This document shows, piece after piece, positions 35,616-47,572 of a stretch of DNA of 64,000 nt; positions within the stretch are counted from its first letter, which is position 1, and each line of letters opens with the position of its first letter. This DNA comes from Topomyia yanbarensis (lineage: Eukaryota; Arthropoda; Insecta; Diptera; Culicidae). The position numbers and the translations under genes were made by a program. The notes below the pieces were generated by a model. The model saw only the letters and a list, made by a program, of their open reading frames with translations. It ran no database searches and had not been told where the DNA came from. The stretch is from the NCBI RefSeq assembly GCF_030247195.1, contig NC_080671.1, positions 468,592,766 to 468,656,765 of the forward strand. The letters are read 5' to 3'.

Positions 35616-36379
35616 ATATCAGTACTGCATTGGATAGGTGTTGATACTGAAGTAAGGTGACTTCCATAAGTCTAAACTCCATTTTCACTTCTAGAAAATA
35701 TTCTGAAATATTTTTGTCATTTTGCTGTGCATTCACGATCTGCTTTTTTTCATAAAAAATCCTTCATTTTTTTGGCCAAATAAATTGAGTACTTATTTTG
35801 TTATCATCGAAACATTTTAACAGTTTTCAATTTGCTCTCACTTATAGCAGATCTGTTTAATGTCAAAGAACAATTTCATGCTCTCGATTTTGATCTTTTA
35901 ACCACTAAAATAACCAAAACGTTATCAACCTGAGTGATCATTGCCGGCAACATCACAACATCAAGTTTAGTTTTCACTTGGCTATCAGACTTTGCTCAAG
36001 TACGCTCAATATCAAATATAAACTCTGAATTTCTAAATAACAGCGTGTACAGTTATGTTACTATATTGCATCCGTATATGAATCCTGATATCTTGTTGAA
36101 CTCAAAAAGGGGGAAAAGACCAATCTACCGTTTGGTCAAACAAATTCCAGTCACCTTAAATTAGTAGCTTTTGCATTCCATTGATTTTGGGCAGATTCCT
36201 CATTCAACGGAATGCAGATACGTGAGAAAATTAGGAAATTTGAGCTCATCTCATCAAGCTTTCAAAAGCCTTTTATTTGTTGTAAACACTGTTGCTCGGT
36301 CTATTTATTTAACAGTTTTTAACCAACATGGTGTCGAGTTATTATTTATCTAGAAGAAAAAGAAAACAACAATAACTGT

Positions 36380-36880
36380 GAACAGATACTCGAAAACCCT
36401 TCAACGTCGACTCGGGAACTGGCAATAATGTTAGATTATCCTGAATGTATTCTGGCTCGAGTTATAAAACAGTACAAGGAATCTCTCAATACTGCTATCC
36501 ATTCTCGTCAACTGTGGTAGAAGGTCATTCGAAAAATCACACCTGATCTTACTGGGATTACGGTTTGGCGAAAAAAACTGTACGACGAGGTACTGACTCG
36601 ATGGATGTGTCTTCAACGACGATGAAGTCTATGGAAATTTCAAGCAAATCGGGGTTCAAACTCTACAAGGCTCCTTCTCACGGCAAGGTTCCTAGAAGAT
36701 GCAAGTTTATTTTCGTGGTTCACGGAAAAAAATGACTTGGCGAGGGATCTGTTCTTTCAGCAAGAAAACCGGCTTTTTTGTGACGGATTAGGCTATGAAT
36801 TTGGAAGTATTTAAAATTAATTCTCAAGTGGCGTGTTGGCGAAATCTAGTCAGCTGCTACAACAGCAAAGACGTGCTATC
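36380..36880 (+). pseudogene. Tc1/mariner-type transposase relic
   Basis: Translating across frames gives NPSTSTRELA (helix-turn-helix), then FNDDEVYGNFKQI, in which the DDE context matches the first catalytic Asp motif of mariner-type transposases, and later KKTGFFVTD. In-frame stops and frameshifts show it is inactive. The C-terminal catalytic part is not recognisable. Confidence 0.6.
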
Positions 36881-36949
36881 AGGCCCGTGCGCAGAAAATC
36901 CTCAAGGGAAGGCAGGGTTTTGATTTTTTTTACGTTTCTTCTAAAAGAA

Positions 36950-37050
36950 AGGTACAGAAATTCTTAAACTGTGAAAGTTATTTCCAAGCCGTGGAGGGCC
37001 GAGTATTGCGTACCAATCGATTCAGATCAACAAATTGAGTCAATGTCTTT
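36950..37050 (+). repeat. fragment of the 331-bp tandem repeat family
   Basis: TGGAGGGCCGAGTATTGCGT and CGATTCAGATCAAC match the head of the units at 21180 and 22310. Confidence 0.55.
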
Positions 37051-37054
37051 TATC

Positions 37055-39940
37055 GAGAAGGATTCTTCAACAAACATCGCTGCCTGCTAGCTTGTGGTAG
37101 TATCGGGTTCTTACTGCAGTGGTTTGTAGTAGTTAAGCTTACCGACTAAACCTAAAGCTCTTGTTTACTCTAATCCTCATGCTCCGGTTCCATCGTTAGG
37201 TATGACTTCAGGATTGATTGTGCTCCTGCTCTTTTTATTTTGTGACAATCGTTCATGTTTTCTCCATTGCTACTTTTCTAATCCTTCTTGGTGCGACTCG
37301 TTCCTCAGCTGGTGCTGAGAATCCCTGGGCGGCGGTATTTCTCTCGATATCGATGCCTGTTTTCACGTACCATATAGCTCTCAACCACTCCGACGGAGAT
37401 ATCATCGGCAGTGAAATTTCGCTGATCGACCTTTTCTGTGTCTACTCACAACTATTGCTAGTATCGCCACTTGTCGAAACAAGAACCGATCCGGAGATAT
37501 CGACCAGTTTGACTTACATCCCTTTCCAGCAACTCTCTTAATATTTCTTCCTCGATTTCTTCAATGGCTTGTTTCTAGGTTGTCTGAACTCAAATGACGT
37601 TTTATATTTCAAACGACTTGCAGTATTATTTCCTGTTTAAACATGATTAAAGGTAATTATTCTAAATCCGTGCGCACGGGCTGCGTGCAACAGTTGTACA
37701 AAAACATCGGAGTCATTTCATCTCAAACTAGCTGAATCTGCAAAATTGTTACCAGTTCCGCCCAAAAGAAAAATCTTGAGCGATAGTAAAACGTAAACTG
37801 AAGATGAAAGGTGCAGTCACCAGCGACGTCGGACAGATGGTGAATTGGTGGACTCGGTTAGCCGCGATAGTGACTAAAAGAAGGTGTGATGACGTTGAAA
37901 ATTATGAGCATATTTAAAAAAACGAATTAATTGTTTCAGTTATTCCCATGAAATAAGCTCTACTTATCTATTTTCCAACCCAACCTTAGATAGTTTATTG
38001 ATTGAAAAAAGGGTAAAAATACATGAAAAAGGGGTAAAAATACATGAGCATCGCAATTTTTTCAAAAATGCTAAAATTTAATGAGTTTGATAAATTATTG
38101 AAAATTCTGAAACATAAGTAGTCTAACAGATGTCATTCCAGTCTACAAACAAGAAGAATCAACATGGAACAGTTTTCAAATCTCTAGAGAATATTTACTT
38201 GTATAATATGTCAATGAAGTCAAAAATTGCGATCTTTTAAAGTGGGATAAATGATCGAAAACATTTTCAACGTTCAAGATCACCTAATCTAATAATCCTT
38301 GACTTTGAAGATTTGAAAACTTCGATAAGTTATCAACATAAAACAGCACATGCTTTGATATAGAAATTTTAGTGATTAATTCTCATAGAGGTAATTATGG
38401 AGAATTAACTCTTCAAAAATATTAAGAGACATAGTGCCTTCAGCAATGTTGTTAATATGTCATTTTAAACAAGCATACAGCATATAGAGATATAAATGAA
38501 CATGCTATATTTCTCCTTAGTGAAGAAAAATTTCGGTGAAAACTATTTTTTCTGCGTTACGAGAGAAAATTGTTTGAAATGATCATTGCGAGTTGACACA
38601 AAACCTATAACTAAATTAGTTATGGAACTTGCGTTTCAACTTCATCTCATCAGAATCCGACACTAACTTAGTGAGCGGACTAAGCTAGCGCCGAATTGAT
38701 GCTAGCTTCTAAAAACGGAATCACTCTTTGTGTTGTTGGGAAAGCCCCTAGTTGCGTTGCGTTGTGACGATGATTTTGGCGGATTGCACACTGACTTCAT
38801 CATGTTTGACTGCTGATTATCTAATAAGAGTTGCTTAGGAAGTGGTAAGTAGGAATTCATACCAATCCGACCCATAGCCATCATTGCCGGCCGCCCCCAT
38901 CTCGCCGATAAATTGGCCCAGAAACTGATGACCTGGCAAGAAATTTGTAGCTGCAGACTCGAAATCAAGCCTAGAGAAATGTATACAACCTTTCATCAAG
39001 GCTCATAAAGCCGGAAGGTGCTACAGTGGTAATAAAGGGTATTTCATCCATCCAATTGCACAAAATTTCGCCTAATCAAAAAATTGTTTGGGCAAGTTAT
39101 TGAAAACTGGAAAGACGACACAGGAATCTATACAAATAGCTCGATGTAAGAACTAAATACCGCTGAGGTTGACAGACCATCTTATCTCATCTCCATCGTG
39201 CACAACTTTTTTTGAGATGATACGTACCCGGGCAAAACTATCCATCAGATAGGCATGTAGCAAATTGGTTCATAAAGAATTCCTAACACGTGCAACAGCA
39301 GAAAGTGATGCGGCTGATCGGATGTCACATTTTTATCCGATTTCAAAAAGTATTCTCAAACATGGAAAATTATCACATTTGATGAAAAGATTTTCTGGTA
39401 TTTCTCAGCTTTTCGAAATGCACTTCGAGACGCTTTAAAGTGTTGGATACTGTTGGCGTTAAAAAATTGATTGAATTAAAATTTGAATAATGCGATCGAT
39501 GATAGCAGTGAAGACGAGTGCATTGTACACCAAGAAAAATTTGTTGTGGATGTTCTGTTGGAAATATTTGCCCAGCAAATCACCAATAGGTATTTGAGTA
39601 TGGTGATAGCGTGTAGACTGGGGGAAATGAACAGCTATTTTAAAGATAAGACTCAATCCAAAAGGAAATCAAAGAAAACAGAGAAACACATTATCTTTGT
39701 CAAAAATGATGTCTCTAGCATCAACAGTACCTGATAATAGTTTTGAACATAGAATCAGCCCAATTCGATTAAGGTAATATGTAAGTTGAAATGATTTTTT
39801 TTAAATCCTTCAACTCCCATACAACAATTGTGGGGGAGCACATGGGTAATGCACATTGACATATCCGATACATTGATATGGATTTCCTTCTGCTGTTTAA
39901 ATTTAGAAATTTATCAGCTGAAGCTTAATAACAAGCTTGT
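37055..39940. other. no gene recognised
   Basis: AT-rich. A 107-codon plus frame at 37218-37541 has hydrophobic segments but no family match I can name. Around 38040-38500 the text resembles 58790-59000 (TTTTGATATA, GTGATTAATYC), suggesting a diverged shared repeat. Confidence 0.4.
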
Positions 39941-39946
39941 GAATTA

Positions 39947-40183
39947 GGGTCTGTCCATAAATTACGTAACGCTTTTAGGGGGTAGGGAGCACTATAAATT
40001 GGGATATATTGTGACATATAGGGGGGAGGGAGTAAACTAGATCGTTACATAACAGGTTTTGAAACAAAAATCAAATAATTTGTTACGTAATAGGGGAGAG
40101 GGAGGAGAGAAAAATTTATTCCATAGGGGGTGGGGGAGTCAATTTTGGGCAATTTTTGCGTTACGTAGTTTATGAACGGTCGC
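39947..40183. mobile_element. 237-bp MITE, ACGTAAC family copy 1
   Basis: Left GGGTCTGTCCATAAATTACG pairs with inverted right GCGACCGTTCATAAACTACG, followed by TAACGC on both. It is flanked by TTA on both sides, the TWA duplication typical of PIF/Harbinger. The interior is G-rich on one side. Confidence 0.7.
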
Positions 40184-40189
40184 TTAATT

Positions 40190-41405
40190 CTTTTGACCGA
40201 TAGAGCGGCTCCTGTGTCGGCAAGACCCTCTACCTTCTTTGTGAGAATTCAAACCCTAACATGACAACGATGGAAATGACAGTACGTGAACAACGATGGA
40301 AATATCTGGTGTGAGCGGAATCTTCTAATTTGTTAAGAAGACAGAAGAATATCCTAATCTATTCATATTTTAGATCCTCCTTGTTCGAGGCACTCAGATT
40401 GTGCTTATTGGGGCGGAATTATCTAGATGTCCACAAATGGGGCCGAATGTTTTTTTCTTCTGGTCGTATTCTGGCTATAAGTGTCCTGATAGGCGGCAGT
40501 TTTCGCAGTGTATTATTTGGTCCCAGACACGTATTCTGGGACTCGCGATCTGCGTGACTTTTTTTCTAACCCCATTTTGAAATGCATAAACCATTTCCGA
40601 TTCTTCATTATCTTCGTCTCCAGTCCTCCATCTTCCGCAGTCACTTGATGCACTGATGGTTTCTGTAGATTTCTCGGAACATACAATCGTGATTAAGGCT
40701 TCAAACTTGAAACAGAGTTGAGTAAGACGTACAAATATATGATTAGGACGTCAAACTTTCAAAATTCACTTCAAATTTCACAAATCGTTACTCTCCAATC
40801 ACAGATATTGGTGGTAAACAAGAGAAAAGTTTACACTTTCATTAATTGCTGCGAACTGTGTTCGGTTATTAACGGTGTCCAAAATTTAACTTCAAAGGGA
40901 ATTTCGACAGCTGGCTTATACACCCTAATCACATTTTTGTCGAGAAATTAACTCGAGTGTAGCTCATGTTTTCGACAATCAAATCAAACTTTTGTCTTTC
41001 TTATGGATCATTCGCTGATCCAAGCTGTCGATGTCCGTAACGATGATGATCTGATCTGGTCCCGATTGGGATTATCGTATCGCAGCCGTAGGTACGTTTC
41101 CAACATATCCCAGATGTTAAATTTTTTCTCGTACATTGTGTACCACAGAGAAATCACTATCGCTAAACAAAAGGTGTGCATCCTCAATTCCTGTTTATTA
41201 ATAGTATGCGATCAACCTAATATGTCGAATTGACGTAAAAAATCGTTGACTGGATCTAGGTTAGTTACCAGTTATCGTCTGGAGCAAAATGACGAGTTAG
41301 GAATTCCTTTTGAAATGAGAACATTTCTTCCTTGATCTTAGCTACCAGGGTCAGGATACAACCTTAACATCGCATTAGCTTGGGATCTGTATGTGATAAG
41401 CACTC
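40190..41405. other. AT-rich stretch with a degenerate MITE
   Basis: 40735-40965 is a decayed relative of the 235-bp palindromic MITE (CCAATCACAGATATTGGTGG, CTAATCACATTTTTGTCGAG). The minus strand at 40380-40555 contains one CxxC-x4-H-like string but is broken by stops. No gene is supported. Confidence 0.4.
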
Positions 41406-41409
41406 CGAC

Positions 41410-41790
41410 CAGGGGTGGATACAAAGGAGGGGCTTTCTTGATTTGCCCCTGGCCCTGATTACGTTCTAGTCGTTGGGATTGTTGTCCGCTAATTGATAAC
41501 TGTGACGAAATGTTCCAGTGCCGAGATCTGGGTTGAATTGAACATCGGTCGTCCCTGTGGAAATTGTCTTAAACTTCCACGGACGACTTACCCATACACA
41601 CACACTTCGTTGAGCCGCATTCGGGAGTCTGAGAGTGTTTCAGTTGACTGAAAAATCGTTCAACGGTAACCTGAGTCGATGGCGCTGAAAGCACAACTCT
41701 GGCCAATCGAAACAATCGGGGTCTGGTGTACTTTCGATTGTTCAAATTATTAAGCAAAATTAAACGGTGATGCGAACAGTATGGTTTGCA
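41410..41790 (-). pseudogene. hAT transposase C-terminal relic with terminus
   Basis: On the minus strand, LFRLARVVLSAPSTQVTVER followed by FFSQLK is the hAT C-terminal dimerisation signature. The transposon end CAGGGGTGGAT lies 160 bp beyond its stop at 41410, in the orientation expected for a 3' terminus. The rest of the element is missing. Confidence 0.75.
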
Positions 41791-41794
41791 GTGT

Positions 41795-43182
41795 ACCTAT
41801 TTTTCACGAGATTCAAGCTTCTTTAAGTCGATCAATAGCGAGTCAGTTAGTGTTTGGTTTTGAGCGATCGCCATGCGTTCTTCGTTGAAAAAATGCGATA
41901 TTTACTAGTCAGTTCCATGTAGGTAGTGACTTGCAATTATGGGTAGTATAGCTTTCAGCGAAGTTGTTTGGTAGGTCAAACAACTTTCGTGAATGTTCAT
42001 GCTCTCCATCAGCAATATCGTCGTGTTTGGAATAAACGAAAAAATCTGAAACCATAGTTGGAATGTTTCATCCATCCACAAAGTATAGATAAGCCTTAAA
42101 TGGCAGATTGCAATTTGCCAATTAGTCTTTTCACTACATCCAGGAATTTGGGGGCCAGAGCACTATTGCAACCTTGAAAGGAGCTAATTTTTGCAACATG
42201 AGCCAGTCAGTACAGAATCGTGAAAGCGTCACACAATCCTTTCGATTCCGTATCGTAAATACAAACATAGGCTCAGATGCATCACACAACCTTATTGTAA
42301 ACTTCTAGTTAAGCGATAAACCTGTAATAAGTGGCTGTGATTATAATCTTCTGAAACACGCAAGTCATAGCATACTCACTGAATGTGGAATCTTGACTTT
42401 ACCGAATCGATAAGAGCATTTTCTTCAGTGAGTATAATTAACAGCACCTTCTTGTTGATCATCAAAATCATTGCCAATTCCATAACTGATTTCGTACAGG
42501 AGATATACAGAGAAAAAGCCACCAGAAGGATTAAAGCCCTAGCCCTGCAATTGTCCTATACACTGAAAATCGGTTGCGATCTCTGTCGAAACGGAAAGTT
42601 CTATGGAACGGGACTACCATGGCTTTGCTGTTTATATCCACCCATGCCCAACCCACAACTACAACCCGATTAACTTACGCGAAGCTATAATTTTCCTGAT
42701 AAATTTTATTAATATCCTCCAGAACGGTTCGAACTCCATCATCCTAGAAAAGAAATAGTTCAGGAATAGTATTGGATTCGTTCATCAAAATACACACGTT
42801 GAAGGGCGGAATCGTTTCTGTTGTTCTTGTCAACTCCCGGACTAATTCGAAGGCTCTATCGGAGGACATTCTACCGCTTCCAATGTGAAATTAACTTCAC
42901 TATAACGCGAACAGCAAACACTTTATTCTATAGTGTGATTAGTAAACAATCTGTTCCCATCCCAAAACACGACACAGCTGTTCATTTTTCGCGCCAAAAC
43001 ACTCAACACGTGTTGCCATTAAAGTTGTTCGGCATTTTTATTGTGCTTTCTATTTGTAGGGCACTGTGTACTGAAAACCTTATCATTATCTGAAGTATAA
43101 TTCTTAACGTGTAAAAAAATGTATATAAAGATATCCTGTTTTAAAAAGATGTATTCAGTGGTACAAAATTTGTAATTATTTG
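41795..43182. other. no gene recognised
   Basis: AT-rich. Plus frames near 42383-42673 and 42821-43093 are open but unrecognised. A GGGTAGTATA word near 41940 matches the hairpin repeat at 62265. Confidence 0.4.
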
Positions 43183-43185
43183 TAA

Positions 43186-43969
43186 GGGGCTATGCATAAA
43201 TGACGTAGCATTTTGGGGGGTAGGGAGGGTATACCAAATTTGTGACGAAGTGTGACGAGGGGGAGGGTAGGGTCAGAAGTTGTGCGACGTAGCATTAAGT
43301 TTAAAACCCATTGTTTAGAGAAAACAATTTAATGATCATCCATTCCCAAGAGAAATAAATTTAAATTCAAACAAGTTACTTTTGATGCGGTTTTTCATGA
43401 GGTAAATTTTACGATTCGCGGAATTGCAAGTTCGCGAAAATACAAAAAGATTTTGTATGCGGATTTAACTTGCTACATTAGTTAGCTAATATTGCTAATT
43501 AGTAGTCTTAGTTTGAAAGCTGAATTAAATTTTCACTTCGGATTCAACCAAACAAAATTTAGTAATTTAGATGAACGTATGCTTCTTACAATCATTGGCG
43601 GCTGCACGATTGTGAACTGAGAGAACTTCTCTTCATGCTCCCTTTGACTTATAAAATTCAAAACAAAACTATCAACACTATATTTGTCATGAAATGGGCT
43701 TATTTTACACGCAATTTGCTGTTATAATGAAAATGTTGATAAAAGTCGTCAAACATTTTGAAAGGACATGTAGGTATTTAAAATAATTGAAAAACATATG
43801 TAATTTTTTTTCAACTCCCGGGCGCTTTGCATGGTATGAGGGGGAGGGGGTAGGTAAATGCTACGTTATTTACGAGGGGGAGGTTAGAATTTTGTGACCA
43901 AATGCTACGTGGGGGGAGGGAGGGGTCAAAAATCGCCGAAAAAAAGCTACGTCATTTGTGTACGGCCCC
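43186..43969. mobile_element. 784-bp MITE, ACGTAGC family copy 2
   Basis: Left GGGGCTATGCATAAATGACG and inverted right GGGGCCGTACACAAATGACG, then TAGC. Flanked by TAA on both sides. The ends carry G-rich blocks (GGGGGGTAGGGAGGG). Related in ends and TSD to 39947 and 61377. Confidence 0.75.
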
Positions 43970-44178
43970 TAATTCACAAACCGTGTCTTTCGGTTACTTT
44001 TAAATTTATTCGTAATCCTGCTAGCACTGCATGCTGAAATTAAACCAAGGTTTATACAATCCCTAAAGAAGGTATTCCACACTCATTTGACAGTTTGCCA
44101 GTTTCACATAAGCATGTGTTTACAAATTTCGGTCGCGTAATATTTTTCGTTTCAGCCGGTTGTAGTTTTTCGGAGAAA

Positions 44179-45009
44179 ATGTTTCAATTATTCCGAAAAA
44201 GTACCTATAACTTCACCGGATTAAAGTTTCCACCGATTGGTGCCTACAGTAGCAGCTGTACCACACTAGCTCAGCAGCTTCAGCTCGTTACGATCGACCC
44301 TCAACGAGTTCCACGTTCGGTATGGATCGAAAACATGGATGAAGTGGTAGAGCGAAAGCTCGGAATCCAGGAACTAAGCTGCGAGATTTACGGAGCTACT
44401 CCACGGATAGACATCGTCCATCAGAATATTGAATGGCAGCGGAAGTATCGGTATGTTAGTTTCGCACATTCGAAAACAAGAAACGAAGTACGTGGAGGCG
44501 GTCGGAAACCTTGGCCACAGAAAGGATTGGGTAGGGCACGACATGGTTCGATTCGGTCTCCGCTGTGGCGAGGGGGAGGAATTGCGCACGGTCCTCGTTC
44601 ACCGACGACGCATTTTTACATGTTACCGTATTTTAGTCGAGTTCTGGGACTGATCTCGACACTATCGATTAAGTTGGCTCAGGACGATTTGCACGTTGTG
44701 ATGGATTTGGAAATTCCCAGCGATGATCCACAGTTTCTGAAGGATTTAGTTCAAGAACGGTTATGGGGACCATCGGTGCTGTTTATTGACAGTAGCGATA
44801 TTATGCCGAGGAACATCACCGCTGGAGCCGATGCGATTGATCACATCAATCTAATGCCGGTTTATGGGCTGAACGTGTACTCTATGCTGAAGCATTGCAC
44901 ATTGGTCCTGACTAAGAGCGCTGCTTTGGAGATTGAGGAGAAGCTGAGTGAGCAGCTGCATCGGAACGATGCCAGGTCACTGATGAAAAAGTTTGCCCTT
45001 GATAGATAA
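44179..45009 (+). CDS. mRpL4: mitochondrial ribosomal protein L4 (uL4m)
   Basis: A nuclear-encoded protein of the large subunit of the mitochondrial ribosome, where uL4 binds 23S-type rRNA and lines the exit tunnel. A single exon of 276 residues from ATG at 44179 (context GAAAATG) to TAA. The frame is also open upstream but without another ATG. The first 25 residues are basic and hydroxylated, fitting a mitochondrial presequence. The core shows the uL4 signature: KTRNEVRGGGRKPWPQKGLG, then RARHGSIRSPLWRGGG and HGPRSPTTH, near residues 120-165, and the C-terminal Rossmann-like part ends LTKSAALEIEEKL. Length is close to insect orthologues. It converges with HYLS1, with 103 bp between stop codons. 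Confidence 0.95.
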   Translation: MFQLFRKSTYNFTGLKFPPIGAYSSSCTTLAQQLQLVTIDPQRVPRSVWIENMDEVVERKLGIQELSCEIYGATPRIDIVHQNIEWQRKYRYVSFAHSKTRNEVRGGGRKPWPQKGLGRARHGSIRSPLWRGGGIAHGPRSPTTHFYMLPYFSRVLGLISTLSIKLAQDDLHVVMDLEIPSDDPQFLKDLVQERLWGPSVLFIDSSDIMPRNITAGADAIDHINLMPVYGLNVYSMLKHCTLVLTKSAALEIEEKLSEQLHRNDARSLMKKFALDR

Positions 45010-45025
45010 ATGTATTAATAGTAAA

Positions 45026-45038
45026 AATAAAGTTTATT
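45026..45038. terminator. overlapping bidirectional poly(A) signals
   Basis: AATAAA on the plus strand (45026-45031) ends one base from AATAAA on the minus strand (45033-45038). The first lies 17 bases past the mRpL4 stop, the second 75 bases past the HYLS1 stop. The two transcripts must therefore overlap at their 3' ends. Confidence 0.7.
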
Positions 45039-45112
45039 AAAATTGGAATGTATTTCAGCCTTGTTCAATTTAACTAGTCATGGACGGTTTTTCAGCTATG
45101 GGTCAATTCATT

Positions 45113-45811
45113 TCATTTTTCCGCCAGTAGTTTCGTGCGCACCTGCCATCGAAGATCAGAGTGGCTGTTTTCTCCCGGCAGTTGATTCTTGAACCTTGCC
45201 CATTCTTTCTGGTACGCGTGGTAGAGTGAAACAGGATCGTTTTTACGATTTTTGTTTGCACTGGTGCTTCTCGGTCGAATCCCTAAAAAAAATACTTATT
45301 GTTACCCACGGTTTCATATTCAAATAGCGACACACTTACACATTTTGTTTGCCGCAGGTTCCTTTTCGGGGTGCTGCTGTTTCGTTTTGATTCGTGCCGG
45401 TCGATTCTCTTTCCCTTCTTTTGGATGACTGTGGTGATGGTGAGCTTCCTCCTCGGTAACATCCGTTCTTCGTGAGGAAGCGGCCGATTGTACTTTTGAT
45501 CCGGGCTGCCGTTTGCCGGCGACTTTTGCGTCGTAGCTGATTGTTGTTAGCGTATGCAACCGTTGGAATGTGTCCAAATGCTGTGTCGTTTGCTGCAGTA
45601 CGCGCCGTTCTACCGTTCCATCGCTTATCCGGGTGTCGAATTTGATCAGTTTGCGGAGATCTAACGGGAGGAAGCTGCGATAAACGAGTTTTTAATATTG
45701 AATCGAGTACCAACCTTTTTGGAATTCCTTCAGCTGGTCCGGTGTAATATTTCGGTAACCCAGTTGATTCAGGTGACAAAGTATTTCTCGTGCATCAAGT
45801 GGAACGGACAT
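45113..45811 (-). CDS. Hyls1: HYLS1 centriolar/ciliogenesis protein, complete
   Basis: HYLS1 is a core centriole protein, recruited by SAS-4/CPAP and needed for cilium assembly. Three exons (45811-45715, 45660-45340, 45282-45113) splice in phase 1 at both junctions (AAAAG/GTTGGT to CGTTAG; ATGT/GTAAGT to TTTTAG) and give 195 residues. Exon 1 plus the start of exon 2 encode the N-terminal HYLS1 box: ILCHLNQLGYRNITPDQLKE, then DLRKLIKFD across the first intron. A His- and Lys-rich middle follows. Exon 3 gives the conserved C-terminal block DPVSLYHAYQKEW, LPGENSH, LRWQVRTKLL. The first intron is only 54 bp and the second 57 bp, both normal for mosquitoes. The start is the first in-frame ATG before the box. 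Confidence 0.93.
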
Positions 45812-45959
45812 TATTTGCTGCTATCTGATAATAATTATTGTTGAACTAATTTTTTAAAATAATACTCTGCTGCGATATGGAAATGGAATTCCAGTTTATT
45901 ATTGTTTTGACCGTTTTGACTGTTGATGCAGTTGACGCGATGAACATTCGTGAAGAAGG

Positions 45960-47200
45960 TATGCCCAAGATTAATACAGGTTGCAACATTTGAAAGATGT
46001 TGCCAGTTTGTAAGACATCAGTTTTGTGAACTGACCCATAGATGACGCTTTATGTCTGGTGCTACGTAATGGTGATTCCTCTGATGGAGAACAAAATGTA
46101 CTTGTCAAACTCTTGATTGAGGGCGTTTGAGTCCACGGTAGCTTTTGTAGATACAGAACAAATCGCGATATAATTGTCGAACTAATGGGTGATCTGCGAG
46201 AGCGAAAGGGATGCAGTAAACTGTGCTACTATAGCGACCATTCTCATAGTGTTTTCTTTGAGCCTTCACTGGTTAGGGTTTTGCTCACCGCAACGCAGCG
46301 ATATTTTTCGTTTTTTGACATGTAGGTAGCCAAAGGAACAACCGAGGAAATAACAGGTCGTATTGCTTGTGGCACTAAAAACGGCATTCTAACCGCACTG
46401 TGCACTTACTATTTTTCTATGAAATTCTTCTAATGGACTGGTTAGTTCGATTGGTATATCTATGAAAGTACCATCTCTATCACTTGAAATACATGTGTTT
46501 TGACAGCTAGCAGTTTTCAGTAGCAGTTTGATCACTCGCACTTTGAAACTGCGGAGTCCAGGTTGATGGGAAGTACGCAATATGAATAAAAAGTGGCAAA
46601 CTGCGATGCATGTAAAATTTACTGAAAAGCAAAGTCCTCAGACTAATTTTTATCGTTGGTATAAATAAAAACAAATTCGAACAGGTGTTGTAAGTTTCAT
46701 TGGAAATGCGCCATTCAATCATTTTGAGGCGACCAATTGAATTGGTGCATATGATAATAAATGCTGAAAAACATTACCCAAGTTTAATGTGTGTTAATTT
46801 TTTATTCTAACTGAATTTGTCAACAAAACTGACTATAAACAATGATTCTAAAGTCTCAGATTTTCGAATGTTTTCTTTACAGTAAGGTTTTTACACTAAA
46901 TTGCACCACCTTCTTTCTTGCTGTTACGAAAAAAAAATCGTCGCGTCATCTCAGGAAAAGCACGGACAATAGTTTCTACAATAGACACTCAGCGGATGTA
47001 AAAACCGCAAAACTGGCTACTGGAAAAACAAGTATGTTAAACTGGCATCACCCAAAAATGTGCAAGCTCGAGCGTATCATCTGTTTTTATCAAAATAACT
47101 CTTCAAGAGGTTCAATATATAAATCAAAAGAGAAGTTATTCGTTCGATACTGTGCAACAAGAAATAAAGAACTGTCAACTGTCAAAATTTTCTTTAAAGG
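45960..47200. other. no gene recognised
   Basis: Upstream of HYLS1. A 120-codon plus frame at 46842-47204 is Lys/Ser-rich without a domain. Nothing else supported. Confidence 0.4.
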
Positions 47201-47204
47201 GTAA

Positions 47205-47370
47205 TTCCGAACAAACCGTTACTGGCCGTTCACAGTTAATAGCAATGAAAACTTTTCTCTTTTTTTTTAAGACCAACATCTGTGATTGGCGAGTAACGGT
47301 TTGCCAGGAATTTTAACTCAAAGTGAATTTTGACAGCTGGCATTTACACCCTAATCAAAAATTTTCAGGG
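47205..47370. mobile_element. degenerate copy of the 235-bp palindromic MITE
   Basis: GGGTAATTCCGAACAAACCG, CCAACATCTGTGATTGGCGA and TTTTGACAGCTGGC match the copies at 22627 and 53799. The outer ends have decayed to CCCTAATCA. Confidence 0.6.
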
Positions 47371-47572
47371 CATAAGCGATAAGACCAATACTATTTAGTA
47401 CTGACAAAAATATTAAATGTGTATGGGCCGCTGAAGAAGACGCTGTGAATTAGGGTGACCATACGTCCTGGTTTCCCAGGACATGTCTTGGTTTTTCACT
47501 GACTGTCCTGGTGTCCTGGGAGCTTGAGGAAAAAGCTTGATTTGTCCTGGTTTTTCTCCTGTAAGCCTAATA

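Noticed and set aside
37218..37541. 107-codon plus frame with hydrophobic start, considered as a membrane protein
   Set aside because: No recognisable family, no splice partner, surrounded by repeats.
40380..40555. Minus-strand zinc-knuckle-like string
   Set aside because: Only two Cys and one His fit and stops interrupt the frame.
44095..44178. Upstream extension of the mRpL4 frame to a TTG codon
   Set aside because: No ATG is present; the ATG at 44179 gives the expected length and a presequence-like start.
45336..45779. 147-codon minus-strand frame across HYLS1
   Set aside because: It is a shifted reading of HYLS1 exon 2 through the 54-bp intron; the spliced frame matches the family at both ends.
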